Source: Pontederia crassipes
Lineage: Eukaryota > Streptophyta > Magnoliopsida > Commelinales > Pontederiaceae
Direction: 5' to 3'
Length of the DNA stretch: 64,000 nucleotides
Assembly: GCA_030549335.1 (NCBI GenBank)
Contig: CM060198.1
Location: forward strand, 49,813,353 to 49,877,352
Shown here: one piece after another, positions 47,141-58,988 of the stretch
Layout of the letters: the number at the start of each line of letters is the position of its first letter
How positions within the stretch are numbered: the stretch's first letter is position 1
Made by a program: the position numbers and the translations under genes
The notes under the pieces: model-generated
Databases searched by the model: none
Told to the model about the DNA's origin: nothing
What the model saw: the letters and a program-made list of their open reading frames with translations, nothing else

Positions 47141-47954
47141 ATTGATATCTACGTTAGCATATGTTGTTCATTTAGCCCATGTTTCTTTGCCACGAAAGAA
47201 ACAATTTATATATGTCAGTAAGAAAACTGTTGTAATATAAATCATTCTCCATATCATATTTTTGTTTCCAATGATAACATTTGCATTTCCGGCATGGGCA
47301 TAAGATTTTGCCACATGAAGAAGCAACACCCTCATTTCCATATGCCACCTTAATTAATTCGTCAACACTGTCCTTATATTCTTTTGTTATAACACCCTGT
47401 TTATCTTTTTAACGATGAATCCAACTATGATCTGGCCTTGTCATTTTTGAAATTGACAACATTGAGAGATATGTCAATAAATTCTTACTGATCAATGAAT
47501 TATTATATTCTGGTATCTTTTTTTCAATATTCTCATTTTAGTTAACAAGACGAGCATTATTATTAATTAAAATGAGAACATGATCAAAAAAACCAAAATT
47601 TGATAATAATTTATCAGTATTTGATTTCAAGTTGAATCTCATCAAATATAGATTTGAGGCATAATTCAAAATAATATAATTAATTTGTTCATTTATTTTT
47701 CAAGTCACGATGTTCATCTAATTTGATGCATAAATTTAAGAAACGATATAGTTTGTTCATCTATTTTTCAATTCACGATGTTCATATAGTTGGAAGTAGA
47801 GTTAAGAATAATATAATTTGTTTGTTCATCTATTATTCAAGTCATGATGTTTATCTAGATTAAAGCATAATTAAGAACATGACCAAACTATATTCTTCAA
47901 TTTCAAGTTAACAAAAGCTAAGCACAATCAAATAATATTCTTCAATTAACAAAA
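47141..47954 (-). other. CACTA-1 transposase upstream region
   Basis: Mostly AT-rich, with a remnant of the transposase-associated N-terminal domain possible at 47150-47400. 47500-47950 is duplicated at 62395-62870. No intact exon seen. Confidence 0.5.
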
Positions 47955-48665
47955 ATGGACTGACTACAACGAGGGCGGCAGAGGATGAAGGCGGCAGAGG
48001 AGGGCAGTGTCTGACGGAGGAGGGTGGTGAAGGAACGGCAGCGGACGAGGGCGGTGTCCGTCTGAGGGCAGCGGATGGCGGAGGATGGCACCGTCCAACG
48101 GAGGAGCGGCCGAGGGCGGTGGAGGAGGGGCAGCGGATGATGGCGGCATCCGATTGTGGCAATGGAGGAGCGGCCGAGGAGGGCAGCGGACGATCTAGGA
48201 GGGCGACGTCTGGCGGAGTGGGAGGAGCAGAAAAGGGCGGCAGAGGGTGGTGTCCAGCTGCGGAGGAGGGCGGCATCCGATGGAGGAGCGATCGAGGAGG
48301 GCAGCGGACGAGGGCGGGGTCCGACAGTGGAGGAGGGTGGTGTCCGGCTGTGGCAGCGGCGGAGGGCGGCAGAGAGTGGTATTCGGTTGTGGAGGATGGC
48401 GGCAGCAGACAAAGGCGACATCTGACTGCGGTGGCAAAGGAGGGCGGTATCCGGCGGAGGACTGGCCGGGAGGGCACCGGACGAGGTGCCGTTCAGTGGA
48501 GAAATGCCACGAATGAGAGCAGCGGAGGAGGCTGGAGGGGGGGTCAAAGGAGTCGACGGCGGGGCAGGGTCACTGAGGAGGAGGTGGCAGGGGAGGCGGA
48601 GGCCGGAGGTGGGGTCAGGGTTAGGTTCGGATGAGTCGGCAGCGGATGGGGTCAGGTTCGGATTC
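47955..48665 (+). repeat. GC-rich minisatellite in CACTA-1
   Basis: Imperfect repeats of GGAGGAGGGCGGC(A/G)TCCG and GAGGAGCGGCCGAGGAGGGC fill this stretch. It is open in several frames on both strands, giving Pro/Ser-rich or Gly/Arg-rich conceptual products, which is a result of base composition. It lies where the transposase promoter or leader would be and is duplicated at 62870-63600. Confidence 0.8.
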
Positions 48666-48675
48666 GGCAGATAAA

Positions 48676-48845
48676 ATAAGAAGTTAAGAAGAAACGAGAC
48701 GCTACATTCACGCTAACGCGGCGTAGACAAATAAATGGAAAGGTAATAAACTTAATTGTGACACTACATCGACGACCAGGTGACTCTATAAGCAATGAAA
48801 AAATGTCGATGCTAGAGTGACGCTACTTAGTATTCCTGAATTCTT
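48676..48845 (+). repeat. CACTA-1 right subterminal repeats, inner part
   Basis: GACGCTACATTCACGCTAAC, GTGACACTAC and GTGACGCTACTTAG phrases continue the subterminal pattern. gypsy-3 splits this arm from 57263-58617. Confidence 0.7.
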
Positions 48846-49011
48846 TTTGTTAACTTATATTCAAATAGGTTTGTATTACTTTGTTGATATTATATTATAA
48901 GTTTATATTCCAATAGGTTTTCTAGATTCTAATTTTCTATTATATGAATGTAATTATATATATATATATATATAATTATCAAGATATGATTGATAGGACA
49001 ACTATAAAAGA
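48846..49011. other. AT-rich CACTA-1 sequence with a TA run
   Basis: Nearly the same text occurs at 63780-63940 in the second CACTA copy. A (TA)n run lies at about 48956-48974. No gene. Confidence 0.6.
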
Positions 49012-51218
49012 TTAATCTAAATCCTAATCGGAACTAGGATTCAAAAATTAAGATCACCAAAAGATTGGATGACATCCACAAAATCAGGGGGATAAATATT
49101 ATTATAATTATCACATTAAATCAGGCGAGGAGAGTTTTAGCAGATCAAATAGACCTTGCATTAGTTCCCTCTCCCCTCAAACCTCACGAACTCTTCCCCT
49201 CTGGATTTTTGCTAGAGCGCCGGCCAACATCCAAGAGGCAAGTCGACAGGTTCAGCTGCACACCGAGAAGAAAAGCAATCGAATCCTTCCTCCTCTCTCA
49301 TGCACGCCTCTCGGTATCGCGATCCATATGAGTTTGCTGATCGTTCTTGGCTGGACTGCAGGAGATGAACACCAAGGCGAAAGAGGACTGGGAGAACACG
49401 ATCGATAAAAGTCCCATCAAATCGAGTCAAGGAACGAATGCAAAACCAGGTAGGTGAATTGAAATCACCTTGCATAAATTGGATAGATCAATTTCTCCTA
49501 TTTCTGAACGAATCATGTTAAACGAACGAAAGATTATGGAAGCCCCATGAAAAGAATCGGATTGCCCAGTTCTTCTTGATTTTGTGATTGTTTGACTAAT
49601 TTCTTATAGAAAAATTGATTGTTATTGTATTGAATTGCCTTGATGATTGTTAGGATTCAGAAATTATGCTAGGATGAAATTCTGTTAATAATTCAATAGA
49701 ATCTCGAGTTGAAATCGGCCTGGAATCCCGCCGTCGCGGCCGTGCCACCCCTCTGGCACGTCCGTGCCACCACCGTCACGGCAGTGCCACATTGTGGGCA
49801 CGCTCGTGCCATCGCTCGACCAAGTCAAAGTAAAAGGTCGGTCGACATTGGTTGACTGAGCTCCCAAGCCGACAAGGTCGTGCCACCCCTCTGGCACGCC
49901 CGTGCCCTAACCAAACTCTTCGCCCACAAAACCGGTCGACCGACCCGTTTGAACTGGTTGACCGCTCTCACACTCCGTCACGGTCGTGCCCTCTTATGGC
50001 ACGCCCATGCGATCCCCCTGCATACTCCATCGTGCCATTCACATCGGCACGGCCATGCCACTATGATGTCACGGTCGTGCCAAACCTACAGAACAACCCT
50101 TGATTTAATCCATATATTTCCCTTGACCCTGATTTTACTGTTGTCAGTTTGCCTTATGATTAGACATGATTATGACTGATTTTAATGCAAGTCCTCACTG
50201 AGATCAATCCCTAATTACAACATGAATTCTTTTGCTGATTTACTTCCTATTGATCTTATTACCTCCATTGTATGAAGAACAAAGAATAATAAGATTCTAA
50301 ATTGATTAATAAGTTAAGATGGAAGATGAATAATGATATCTCAGTCTAAGCCAAGTGCCTCAAGATAAGGGTCACTCCCTTGGTCATGGTTTGATCATCC
50401 ATTGACCCGCACAAGGCTGTATCATTTGCTCGGCATACCCAAGAATTAAAGGCACCTAAAGTCACCTTGATTTTCTACGCATGATTTAAGATTAATAAGG
50501 TATGGATAAGTAAAGCAAGCATGTTTCAATATTAAGAAGTATGGATAAGTAAAGCAAGCATGTTTTAAGTATGGATAAGTAAAGCAAGCATGAATTTCAA
50601 GTCAAGTTAGTATTAGTACTTATGTCATGATTCTCAAGCTGCCCATGATTCCAAGTTTATCAAGTATTACATGATTTTACATATCATCAATGCTTGTTTA
50701 TCTTCCATATTATGATTTATGATGATCTCATGGTTCTACTTTTTAGTCAAGATAACTACTTTTTAGTCAAGATAAGTACTGAACCTTACTTTTGATTTCT
50801 CTACTCAAGGTATGCATTGTATACTTATGTAGTTTCACACTAGGTTGTAAAGCTTATGGGAGGATCTCCTCCCCTGTGTTTGATTTTCACAAGCTCAAGT
50901 CAGTGATGGTGTTGTGTTGGTGTGCTGCGATGATGCTCTGGCGATAAGAAAGCACATGAACTACAGGGCCTAATAAGTTATTTAATTCTTTCGGATTTAT
51001 GAACTTATGATGTAAACCTTATAATATTCATTTGGAGATTATGTAGTCATCTAGAACTTCCGCAACTTATATTATCTTCTTCATTTTTATTCTTTCTTCT
51101 GTTGACATGTCTCAGTTGTTGATTGAGATATGATCTATAAGATGGTCAAAGTCATAGCGTTCGTAGCGTTGCCAGGATGATTCTCGCAATGTGGCGTGGG
51201 TCGATTTGGGGCATTATA
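49012..51218 (+). repeat. Left LTR of gypsy-3, start truncated
   Basis: It aligns with 54840-56997 from ATCCTAATCGGAACTAGG on. It ends GGGGCATTATA, followed directly by the primer binding site. Confidence 0.87.
49735..50090 (+). repeat. GGCACG-CCGTGCC palindrome cluster in the gypsy-3 LTR
   Basis: Repeated inverted phrases such as CCGTGCCACC, TGGCACG(T/C)CCGTGCC and GGTCGACCGACC. The right LTR has the same cluster at 55555-55900 with more changes. Confidence 0.7.
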
Positions 51219-51222
51219 TTTA

Positions 51223-51235
51223 TGGTATCAAAGCC
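51223..51235 (+). other. gypsy-3 primer binding site
   Basis: TGGTATCAAAGCC lies just after the LTR. It fits initiator tRNA-Met with one change. Confidence 0.75.
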
Positions 51236-54200
51236 TAAAGTCAGGACTCTCGTGACGTCCTATTGTATAAGATAGTATGGTAATGATTCATGTGCTTTTA
51301 CCGAATAGTCGCCACACCCTCCACCGTAAAGTACAAGACTTTTCTTGCTTTATGTTTTTCTTTATTGATGTATTGATGGATATTTCATATGAGTGGTTGA
51401 TTCCTAAGGAGGTTTTTTGTATGATAGGAATCAACCTAAATTGTGTTAGTGATTATACAAAAGGTTATAAAGGTTATGAATAGTTGGGGAAAAGAATAAG
51501 TAACAAACATGTGGATGATTATTATCTACATGACGAATCAGTCCTACAGATATCTAAAGAATAAAAATATAAGAAATAATTTTATTTCTTATAATTCATG
51601 TTTTCATCTCTTTCATGATCGTCCTATTCACGGACTTCTTCTGCTGACTACAGCACTATGAAGGGAAAAAATGAGCAGGCATATCAGTTGCAAATAAATG
51701 TAGATTTATGAGAGAAATGAGGGAATTATAAGAGTAACTAAAAGATTCGACTCACACAACAAGTAAGCGTGAGATGATATGAAACCAAGCATGCATAAGT
51801 TATTATTTATTCTTATGACTTATGTGATCCCATTGATTTACAAAGATAGGGGTGTAATGAATTATCGTATATGTTTATATTGGTGAGTATGGTCCCGTAA
51901 TGCACGTCGTGTCTTAGACTTCATATCGCCCCTATATTATGTTGATAAAGGTCCTAAGCAAATCCAAATTAGTTATACGAATTTTCTAGTGGATTACCTT
52001 ATATTGGAAATAAGAATTAGAATTATTAATCATATTCAAGTTATGTAATATTAGTTAGACAAGAGTTTAAGTATTAGTGAGCTGTCCAAGAATCATGTAT
52101 AATGTATGGATGGACAAATATAGAAGTTTAAAAGTTTCAAAAGTCACATTGGTTTGAATAAATGTTAGAAGAAATTATTAATAAGTCATGACTGTCTAAC
52201 TTAATCAAACGTTTAGATCTAGCATACTCATACGCATATGTACATATAACATAGTATACTTAGAAATATATAAAATAAATAAATAAATAAATAGATTTAA
52301 TTAACTTAGTTTAGTATATAGTAGACTTGAAATTACCTTAATATGAACTATATATAGTTCCATTATTAAAGAAATGAGTTACCTATCATAGTAGTAGAAG
52401 GATATTTCCAAGATAGATTAATATGGTCGGTAAAAGAAAGATAGAAGAGTTAGATAAGAACATACAATGTAAGTAAGGGCTAAAAGAATGGAAGACAGTT
52501 GAAAGAACTTAAAGCTGCTTCATGTATATATGACTGAGGAAGATATGACCCCTCCTCCAATTAGTTATTAAAAGACCAAAGCTTCATGTAAGAAAATTTT
52601 AGAAATTTTAAGGTTAAGATAGAGTGTGAGTATTCCATAAGTCCCCAACAAGGTTACTTGAGAAGCAAGTTAATCACTAAAAATGGATGATTAGGAAGTA
52701 TACTATAAATTTTAAATTGATTTATCTTGGCTATTGATATATTTATAGTTTTCATAAGGTAATTAATTATATAATCATGATCGACAGTTAAAGTGGGAAA
52801 AGAAGATCTGTAATTATATAAGTCATCAGAGGATACAACTGAGATTTATAGAGTGATAGGTTAAAGAAAGGCAAAATGAAATCCTATCATGTTTAGGATG
52901 TTCTCCAAGATATCTCCATGCCCACATGATGTAATTTTCTTAGTTTTGCCTCGACAAATGGATCAAATTACGATCCTAACCATAAGTCGTAATATGGATG
53001 AATCTTCTTATCGACTTCAAGGTAATAAATAACATCGTTAGGGAAATAGTAATGGGATAATAATGCAAAGGACAATGAAATGATGTGCAAAGAAGAAAGA
53101 TGATTCTTTGTCTTCTATTTTGTTGATTGCATTGTTTTCCTGTCTTATTGTTTGAATTCATTCTATGTGTTCACCTGCATTCATGATGTTTGACTAAGGA
53201 CTTATGTTATGTAGTGTGCATAAATTATTTTGTTCATTATGAATTAGATTGTACTATGTGATCGACTCCTCATTGTAGATATCGTTCAATCTTAACATTG
53301 ATTCGGAGTTCTTTTCACTTCCCTATGATTATTATACCGATTCATTCCCCTATGTATGGAGTTGAAAGATACTCCACTCAAGAAGAAAAGAACTCGGCGT
53401 GGTAATGTGTAATCACTAGCCTTCTATGGAATTATGTATATGTTAAAGGCAAAGGCAAAGTAAGGTAAATCAAGAAGTTAAAGTTGAAAGCAGGAAGGAA
53501 CTATTTTTTATTTGGGAGAGTTAGAAAAAAAAAAGAAGGATTTTTTTTACTTTCTTTTTTTTTCATTTTTCTATTAGAAAAATAACTCAATCTTCCCATG
53601 ATCAAATTATCGAATGAAGCTTTGATACAAGTGATCGAGACATAGGAAGGATATCGAATGACATTGATTAATGAACCACTTTATTTCAAGTGGTGTAATT
53701 ATACCAAGGATGATCTCACCTAAAATGAGTTATAAGACTCTTGATTGATTAGAAATAAAATTGTCTCATTTGACAATTATCCATTTTTGGACTTTGTTCA
53801 ATTCCTCAAGATATATGATCTGAATCGAAGGCCAAGTGATCATATCTCCAAATGACTATCATCACACTGTATCACTAGAACGTCAATATTGGATGATATT
53901 AAGCGTGGATTTTCATCGAATCCAAAGAAATTATTGACATTGAGTACGAAGATCCTTATAGATGTCAGATCAATAGCTATGGATGTCCGAGGTATAAGGG
54001 ACCAATGGATATAAAATGATTTAACTCACATATACGATTAATCTTAGAGCTTACGAAGTTATGAAATAGTGATAAACTTTATAAAGATTCCATAAGAAGA
54101 AATGAAATATTAAAAAGCTTAACTAATGGTAAATATAAAGGCCGAAGATGATATTAGAGTGTGTTCAATTATCTATATCTGACTGCAATTATCATAGGTT

Positions 54201-54477
54201 GGGGATAGGTCAAATATAAAGATAAAAGAAAAGATAGTAAGTACAGATGATGTAGAAAAAATTTAATTCAATGAATTATTTTAGAGGAATAAATAAAGGT
54301 GCTTGTTCACTAGGTTCAAATATACTTATGATCATAGACGAAGGTATACGAGAGTATATCGTTAATTGAAAGTTTCCTATATAAAAGCAAAGGTAGATAA
54401 GTAAACGAGGAGCAATTAGTCCTCATTGCAATGGACCATTTAAATATTAAAGTTAGTCGGAAAGGTTACATATAAGT
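51236..54477 (+). other. gypsy-3 interior, too decayed to read
   Basis: gag, protease, RT and RNase H are expected here but I could not read any conserved motif with confidence. The stretch is AT-rich with many stops. Confidence 0.5.
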
Positions 54478-54790
54478 TTATACTACCCTCTTCTTATGGA
54501 GGAGTGCATTACGTATTTCATGTGTTACTACTCAAGAAGTACAAGCATGATAACGCTAACATCATTTAGATTAAGGGGGGCTAATCTAGCCGCAGACCTC
54601 ACCTTTGCCAAGTGTCCCGACCCATATTATGGAACACAAGGTACAACGTCGGAAGAATAAGTATGTACCCAAGATCCAAGTAGCCTTGCATTCCACCACG
54701 ACGAAGAGGTAACATGGAAGTTCGAGTTGGGAATGCACCAAGAGTTCCCGCATCTTCTCAGTATGTCCTCCACCTCATGCAAAATTTGAG
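54478..54790 (+). pseudogene. gypsy-3 integrase end and chromodomain remnant
   Basis: The frame reads LPSSYGGVHYVFHVLLLKKY (usual form LPPSL, then VHNVFHVSMLRKY). After a gap comes HHDEEVTWKFELGMHQEFPH, matching the end of a Tekay-type chromodomain. A stop follows each part. TTGAGGATGAATTTT before the right LTR is the normal end of such elements. Confidence 0.75.
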
Positions 54791-54818
54791 GATGAATTTT
54801 CTTTTAAGGATGTTATAA

Positions 54819-56997
54819 TGTAACAACCACAAAAAAAAATTAATCCAAATCCTAATCGGAACTAGGATTCAGAAATTAAAATCACCAAAAGATTGGATAA
54901 CATCCACAAAATCAGGGGGATAAATATTGTTATAATTATCATATTAAATCAGGAGAGGAGAGTTTTAGTAGATCAAAAAGATCTTGCATTAGTTTCCTCT
55001 CCCCTCAAACCTCACGAACTCTTCCCCTCTGGATTTTCGCTGGAGCGCTGGCCAACATCCAAGAGGCAAGTCGACAGGTTCGGCTCCACACCGAAAAGAA
55101 AAGCAATCGAATTATTCCTCCTCTGTCATGCACGCCTCTCAGTATTGCGATCCATATGAGCTTACTGATCGTTCTTGGCTGGATTGCAGGAGACGAACAC
55201 CAAGGAGAAAGAGGGCAGGGAGAACGCGATCGATAAAAGTCCATCAGATTGAGGCAAGGAACGAATGCAAAACTAGGTGGGTGAATTGAAATCACCTTGC
55301 ATAAATTGGATAGGTCAATTTCTCCTGTTTCTGAATGAATCATGTTAAACGAACGAAATATTATGGAAGCCTCACAAAAAGAATCGGATTGCTCAGTTCT
55401 TCTTGATTTTGTGATTGTATGATTGATTTCTTGTAGAAAATTGATTGTTATTGTATTGAATTTCCTTGATGATTGTTAGGATTCAGAAATTATGCTAGGA
55501 TGAAATTCTGTTAATAATTCAAGTGAATCTCGAGTTAAAATTGGCCTGGAACCCCCGCCATCCCCCTTTGGCATGCCCGTGCTGCCACCGTCACGGTCGT
55601 GCCATATTGTGGGCACGTCCGTGCCATCGCTCGACCAAGCCTAAGTAAAAGGTTGGTCGGCATTGATCGAACGAACTCCTAAGATGACACGGCCGTGCCA
55701 TCCCTCCAACACACCCGTGCCCTAACTAAACTCTCCGCTCACAGAACTGGTCGACCGACCCGTTTGAACCGGTCGACCGCTCTCACACTCCGTCATAGCC
55801 GTGCCCTCTTATGGCATGCATGTGCCATCCCCTTACGTACTCCGACCATGCCATTCACATTGGCACGACCGTGCCACTATGATGTCATGGCCGTGCCAAG
55901 CTACAAAACAGCCCCTGATTTAATCCATACATTTTCTTTGACCCTGATTTGAATGTTGTTGGTTTGCCTTATGATTATACATGATTATGACTTATTTTAA
56001 TGCCAAGTCCTCACTGAGATTCATCCCTGATTACAACATGAATTCTTTTACTGGTTTACTTCCTATTGATCTTATTACCTCAATCGTATGAAGAACAAAG
56101 AATAACAAGATTCTAAAGTGATTAATAAGTTAAGATGGAAGATGAATAATGGGTTGCCAGTTCAAGATAAGAGTCGCTCCCTTGATCATGGTTTGATCAC
56201 CCATTGACCCGCACAAGGTTGTATCGTTTGCTCGGCATATCCAATAATTAAAGGCACCTAAAGTCATCCTGATTTTCTAAGCAAGATTTAAGATTAATAA
56301 GGCATGGATAAGTAAATCAAGCATGTTTCCAGATTAAGAACTATGGATAAGTAAAGCAAGCATGTTTCAAGTATGGATAAGTAAACAAGCATGAATTTCA
56401 AGTCAAGTTAATATCAATACTTATGTCATGATTCTCAAGTTGTCCAGGATTCCATGTTTATCAAGTATTACATGATTTTACTGATCATCAATGTCTGTTT
56501 ATTTTCCATATTATGATTTATGATGATCTCACGCTTCCACTTTTCATTCAAGATAAGTACTGAACCTTACTTTTGATTTCTCTACTCAAGTTATGCATTG
56601 TATATTTATGCGATTTCCACTAGGCTACAAAGCTTACGGGAGGACCTCCTCCCCTGTGCTTAATTTTCATAGGCTCAGGTTAGTAATGGTGATGAGTTGG
56701 TGTGCTGCGACGATGCTCTGACGATAAGAAAGCACATGAACTACAGGGACAAATAAGTTATTTAATTCTTCCGCGTTTATGAACTTATGTGTAAACTTTA
56801 TGATATTCATTTGGAGATTATGTACACATCCTGAACTTCCGCAACGTATAATATCTTTTTCATTTTTATTCTTTTTTCCGCTGACGTGTCTCAATTCTTG
56901 ACTGAGATATGGTCAATAAGATGGTCAAAGTCATAGCATTCGTAGCGTTCCCAGGTTGGTCCTCGCCACGTGGCATGGGTCGATTTGGGGTATTACA
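54819..56997 (+). repeat. Right LTR of gypsy-3
   Basis: It runs from TGTAACAACC to GGGGTATTACA (2179 bp) and aligns with the left LTR. Confidence 0.88.
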
Positions 56998-57262
56998 TTT
57001 ATGGTATCAAAGCCTAAAGTCAGGACTCTTGTGACATCCTATTGTATAAGATAGTATGGTAATGGTTCATGTGCTTTCGCCAAGCAGTCGCCATACCTTC
57101 CACCATAAAGTACAAGTAAGACCTTTCTTGCTTTGTGTTATTCTTTATTGATGTATTGATCGATATTTCATATGAGTGGTTGATTCCTAAGGAGGTTATT
57201 TGTATTATAGAAATCAACCTAAATTGTGTTATTGATTATACAAAAGGTTATAAAGGTTATGA
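56998..57262 (+). repeat. Second gypsy-3 leader after the right LTR
   Basis: This copies 51219-51480, including a second TGGTATCAAAGCC primer site (57002-57014). It stops where CACTA-1 sequence resumes with ACTGCGACGCTAACC. Confidence 0.85.
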
Positions 57263-58617
57263 GGAATTACTGCGACGCTAACCAGGCGCTAGAGTGTCGC
57301 CACTTACAATATATTTAAAATGGCATCTGATCGCATTGTGTCTCTATTGCGACGTTAAATGACGGTGCCCCATTCCAACCATTTTGTTCCCTTCCCACAC
57401 CATACAAATTATGGAATGCATATATAATTTACTCATGTATATGTATATAATACTATAAGTCTATATGTATATGTGTATATCTATATGTATACACGTCTAA
57501 TTAAGTGGAAAAAAATAAAAGGAAGTCGAACATTTAAATTATCCATGCAATAATCTGTCACAAATTTCGAGCTACGTCATGGCTAATAAATCTAGCATCT
57601 GATTAGCAACGAAATGGCGTCTCGATATTAAGACGCTAAAAACTCGAGGCGCTAAACCGACGCCATTGTGACTCTATTTAGCGATGCAAGATTTTGCGTC
57701 GCTAATGTGACACTACTTTGGGATATTGCAACACTATTTCAACACCATTTCGTTTATATATAGTGTGGCGCTAAGTCATGTCACTTAGTTTAACCTTAAT
57801 AATTCCATGATTATGAATATAAAAATAATTTATGTATATGTATATATATATATGTAACATATGATATAAGAATACATATGCAGGTAATACATATAATGTA
57901 GCTGACATATAGTAATATATACATATTGGAACAATATATCAATGCCATCGCTAGATCATGTCACCTAATTCAACCCTCATAAATTCGATGATTAAGAATA
58001 TAAAAATAACTTATCTATCATACATATATGTAACATAAGATATAGGAATTTAATTATATATCTAGGTAATACGTATAATGTAACTAAATATACTATACGA
58101 ATTTATGCGTGACACATTAGATTACATGTGTAGGTAAGTATACAAATACATATGTAGGTAACATATATATATATATATATATATTATTTATTTAGGAATA
58201 TTTAATTCAAATAGCATCAATTTAGCATCTTCATAGTTTTGCAACTTTTGAAACACAAAGTGGCGTTGCACTTCGCAACGCCAAAACATCGTAATCGGCC
58301 GGCGCCCATATCGATTTTGTTGTTAGTGTCGATCTAGCGTCAGGAAAGTTGTGATGCAAGTTTAGCATCGATGACTGTCGATGCTACTACAACTCTACGA
58401 TCTGCCGCGCATTTTCCCCTTCTCGCGCGTAATAATAGCGGCGACGTAGCGTCTCCTTGGCGCCGTATGTAACGTCAACAACATGTAAATGCTAAAGCGA
58501 CACTAAAGTGACGCTATTGTGAGGCAGTTAGCGTCTCTTACCTGTGACTCAACTTCGACGCTATAGTGACGCTCTTGACATCGATTTAGCATCACCGTCA
58601 TCTGAGAACTAACTTGC
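57263..58617 (+). repeat. CACTA-1 right subterminal repeats, outer part
   Basis: Dense GCGACGCTA, GACGCTAAA and TAGCGTC-like motifs in both directions, mixed with TA-rich stretches, matching the left subterminal region in style. Confidence 0.75.
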
Positions 58618-58645
58618 GTCACTATTCACCAGTTTTCTTGTGGTG
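58618..58645 (-). repeat. CACTA-1 right terminal inverted repeat
   Basis: Read inward it starts CACCACAAGAAAACTGG. It matches the left repeat at 25 of 28 positions and is followed by TTT. Confidence 0.85.
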
Positions 58646-58648
58646 TTT

Positions 58649-58988
58649 TGCCTCCATTATATGAAATTTGATGTTATATTTTGGGTGTTGAGGATGAGGG
58701 GAAACTATAGTTGGTTGTTGATTCTTAAATTGTGCTAGTTGCGATTGAAGATTTCTGATGAGTTGATGGACAAACAATTCTTTAATTCATAAAAAACAAG
58801 ATCAGAATGCTTCAATTTCCTTGTATAATCTTTATTGAAGTGTTTTCTCAAAAATTACATGTATACCTTTAGGATCTCAAGTGCATTCTAAGGATCATGC
58901 AGATGTTCATGTTCTCCACAAAGGATTTAATTCATTTATATTACCAAATAATGGAAAAACTAGTTTTGATTTGTGTTAGTCGTGGAGG
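58649..58988. other. Stretch between CACTA-1 and the subtilase exons
   Basis: No intact exon. On the - strand it may hold further decayed subtilase sequence, but I could not confirm a motif. Confidence 0.4.

Larger units (their letters stand above)
49012..57262 (+). mobile_element. gypsy-3: rearranged chromovirus in the right arm of CACTA-1
   Basis: Two LTR copies (49012-51218 and 54819-56997) flank a decayed interior on the + strand. The left LTR lacks about the first 27 bp. After the right LTR the element continues with a second primer site and a leader copy (56998-57262) instead of ending. Coding remnants are limited to an integrase end and a chromodomain. No target duplication is found, as expected when both outer edges are rearranged. 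Confidence 0.85.
18854..58645 (-). mobile_element. CACTA-1: large En/Spm-type DNA transposon carrying nested elements
   Basis: The left end starts CACTATAAGAAAATTGGTG. The right end, read on the other strand, starts CACCACAAGAAAACTGGTG. The two ends match at 25 of 28 positions and both are flanked by TTT, the 3-bp duplication expected for CACTA elements. Between them, outside nested insertions, lie a TNP2-type transposase and a second gene (both - strand), a GC-rich minisatellite and subterminal repeats with GACGCTA-like motifs. Without gypsy-2 (22.1 kb) and gypsy-3 (8.3 kb) the element is about 9.4 kb, a normal size for an autonomous CACTA. The genes are broken, so it cannot move by itself. 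Confidence 0.85.

Noticed and set aside
47908..48634. Overlapping open frames of 134-201 codons on both strands in the GC-rich tract
   Set aside because: They exist because GC-rich short repeats contain few stops. They have no domain, overlap on both strands and change with unit number in the second copy.
49065..49331. 88-codon frame conserved at 54893-55159
   Set aside because: The two copies are LTRs of the same element, so conservation is DNA duplication and gives no independent evidence of coding.
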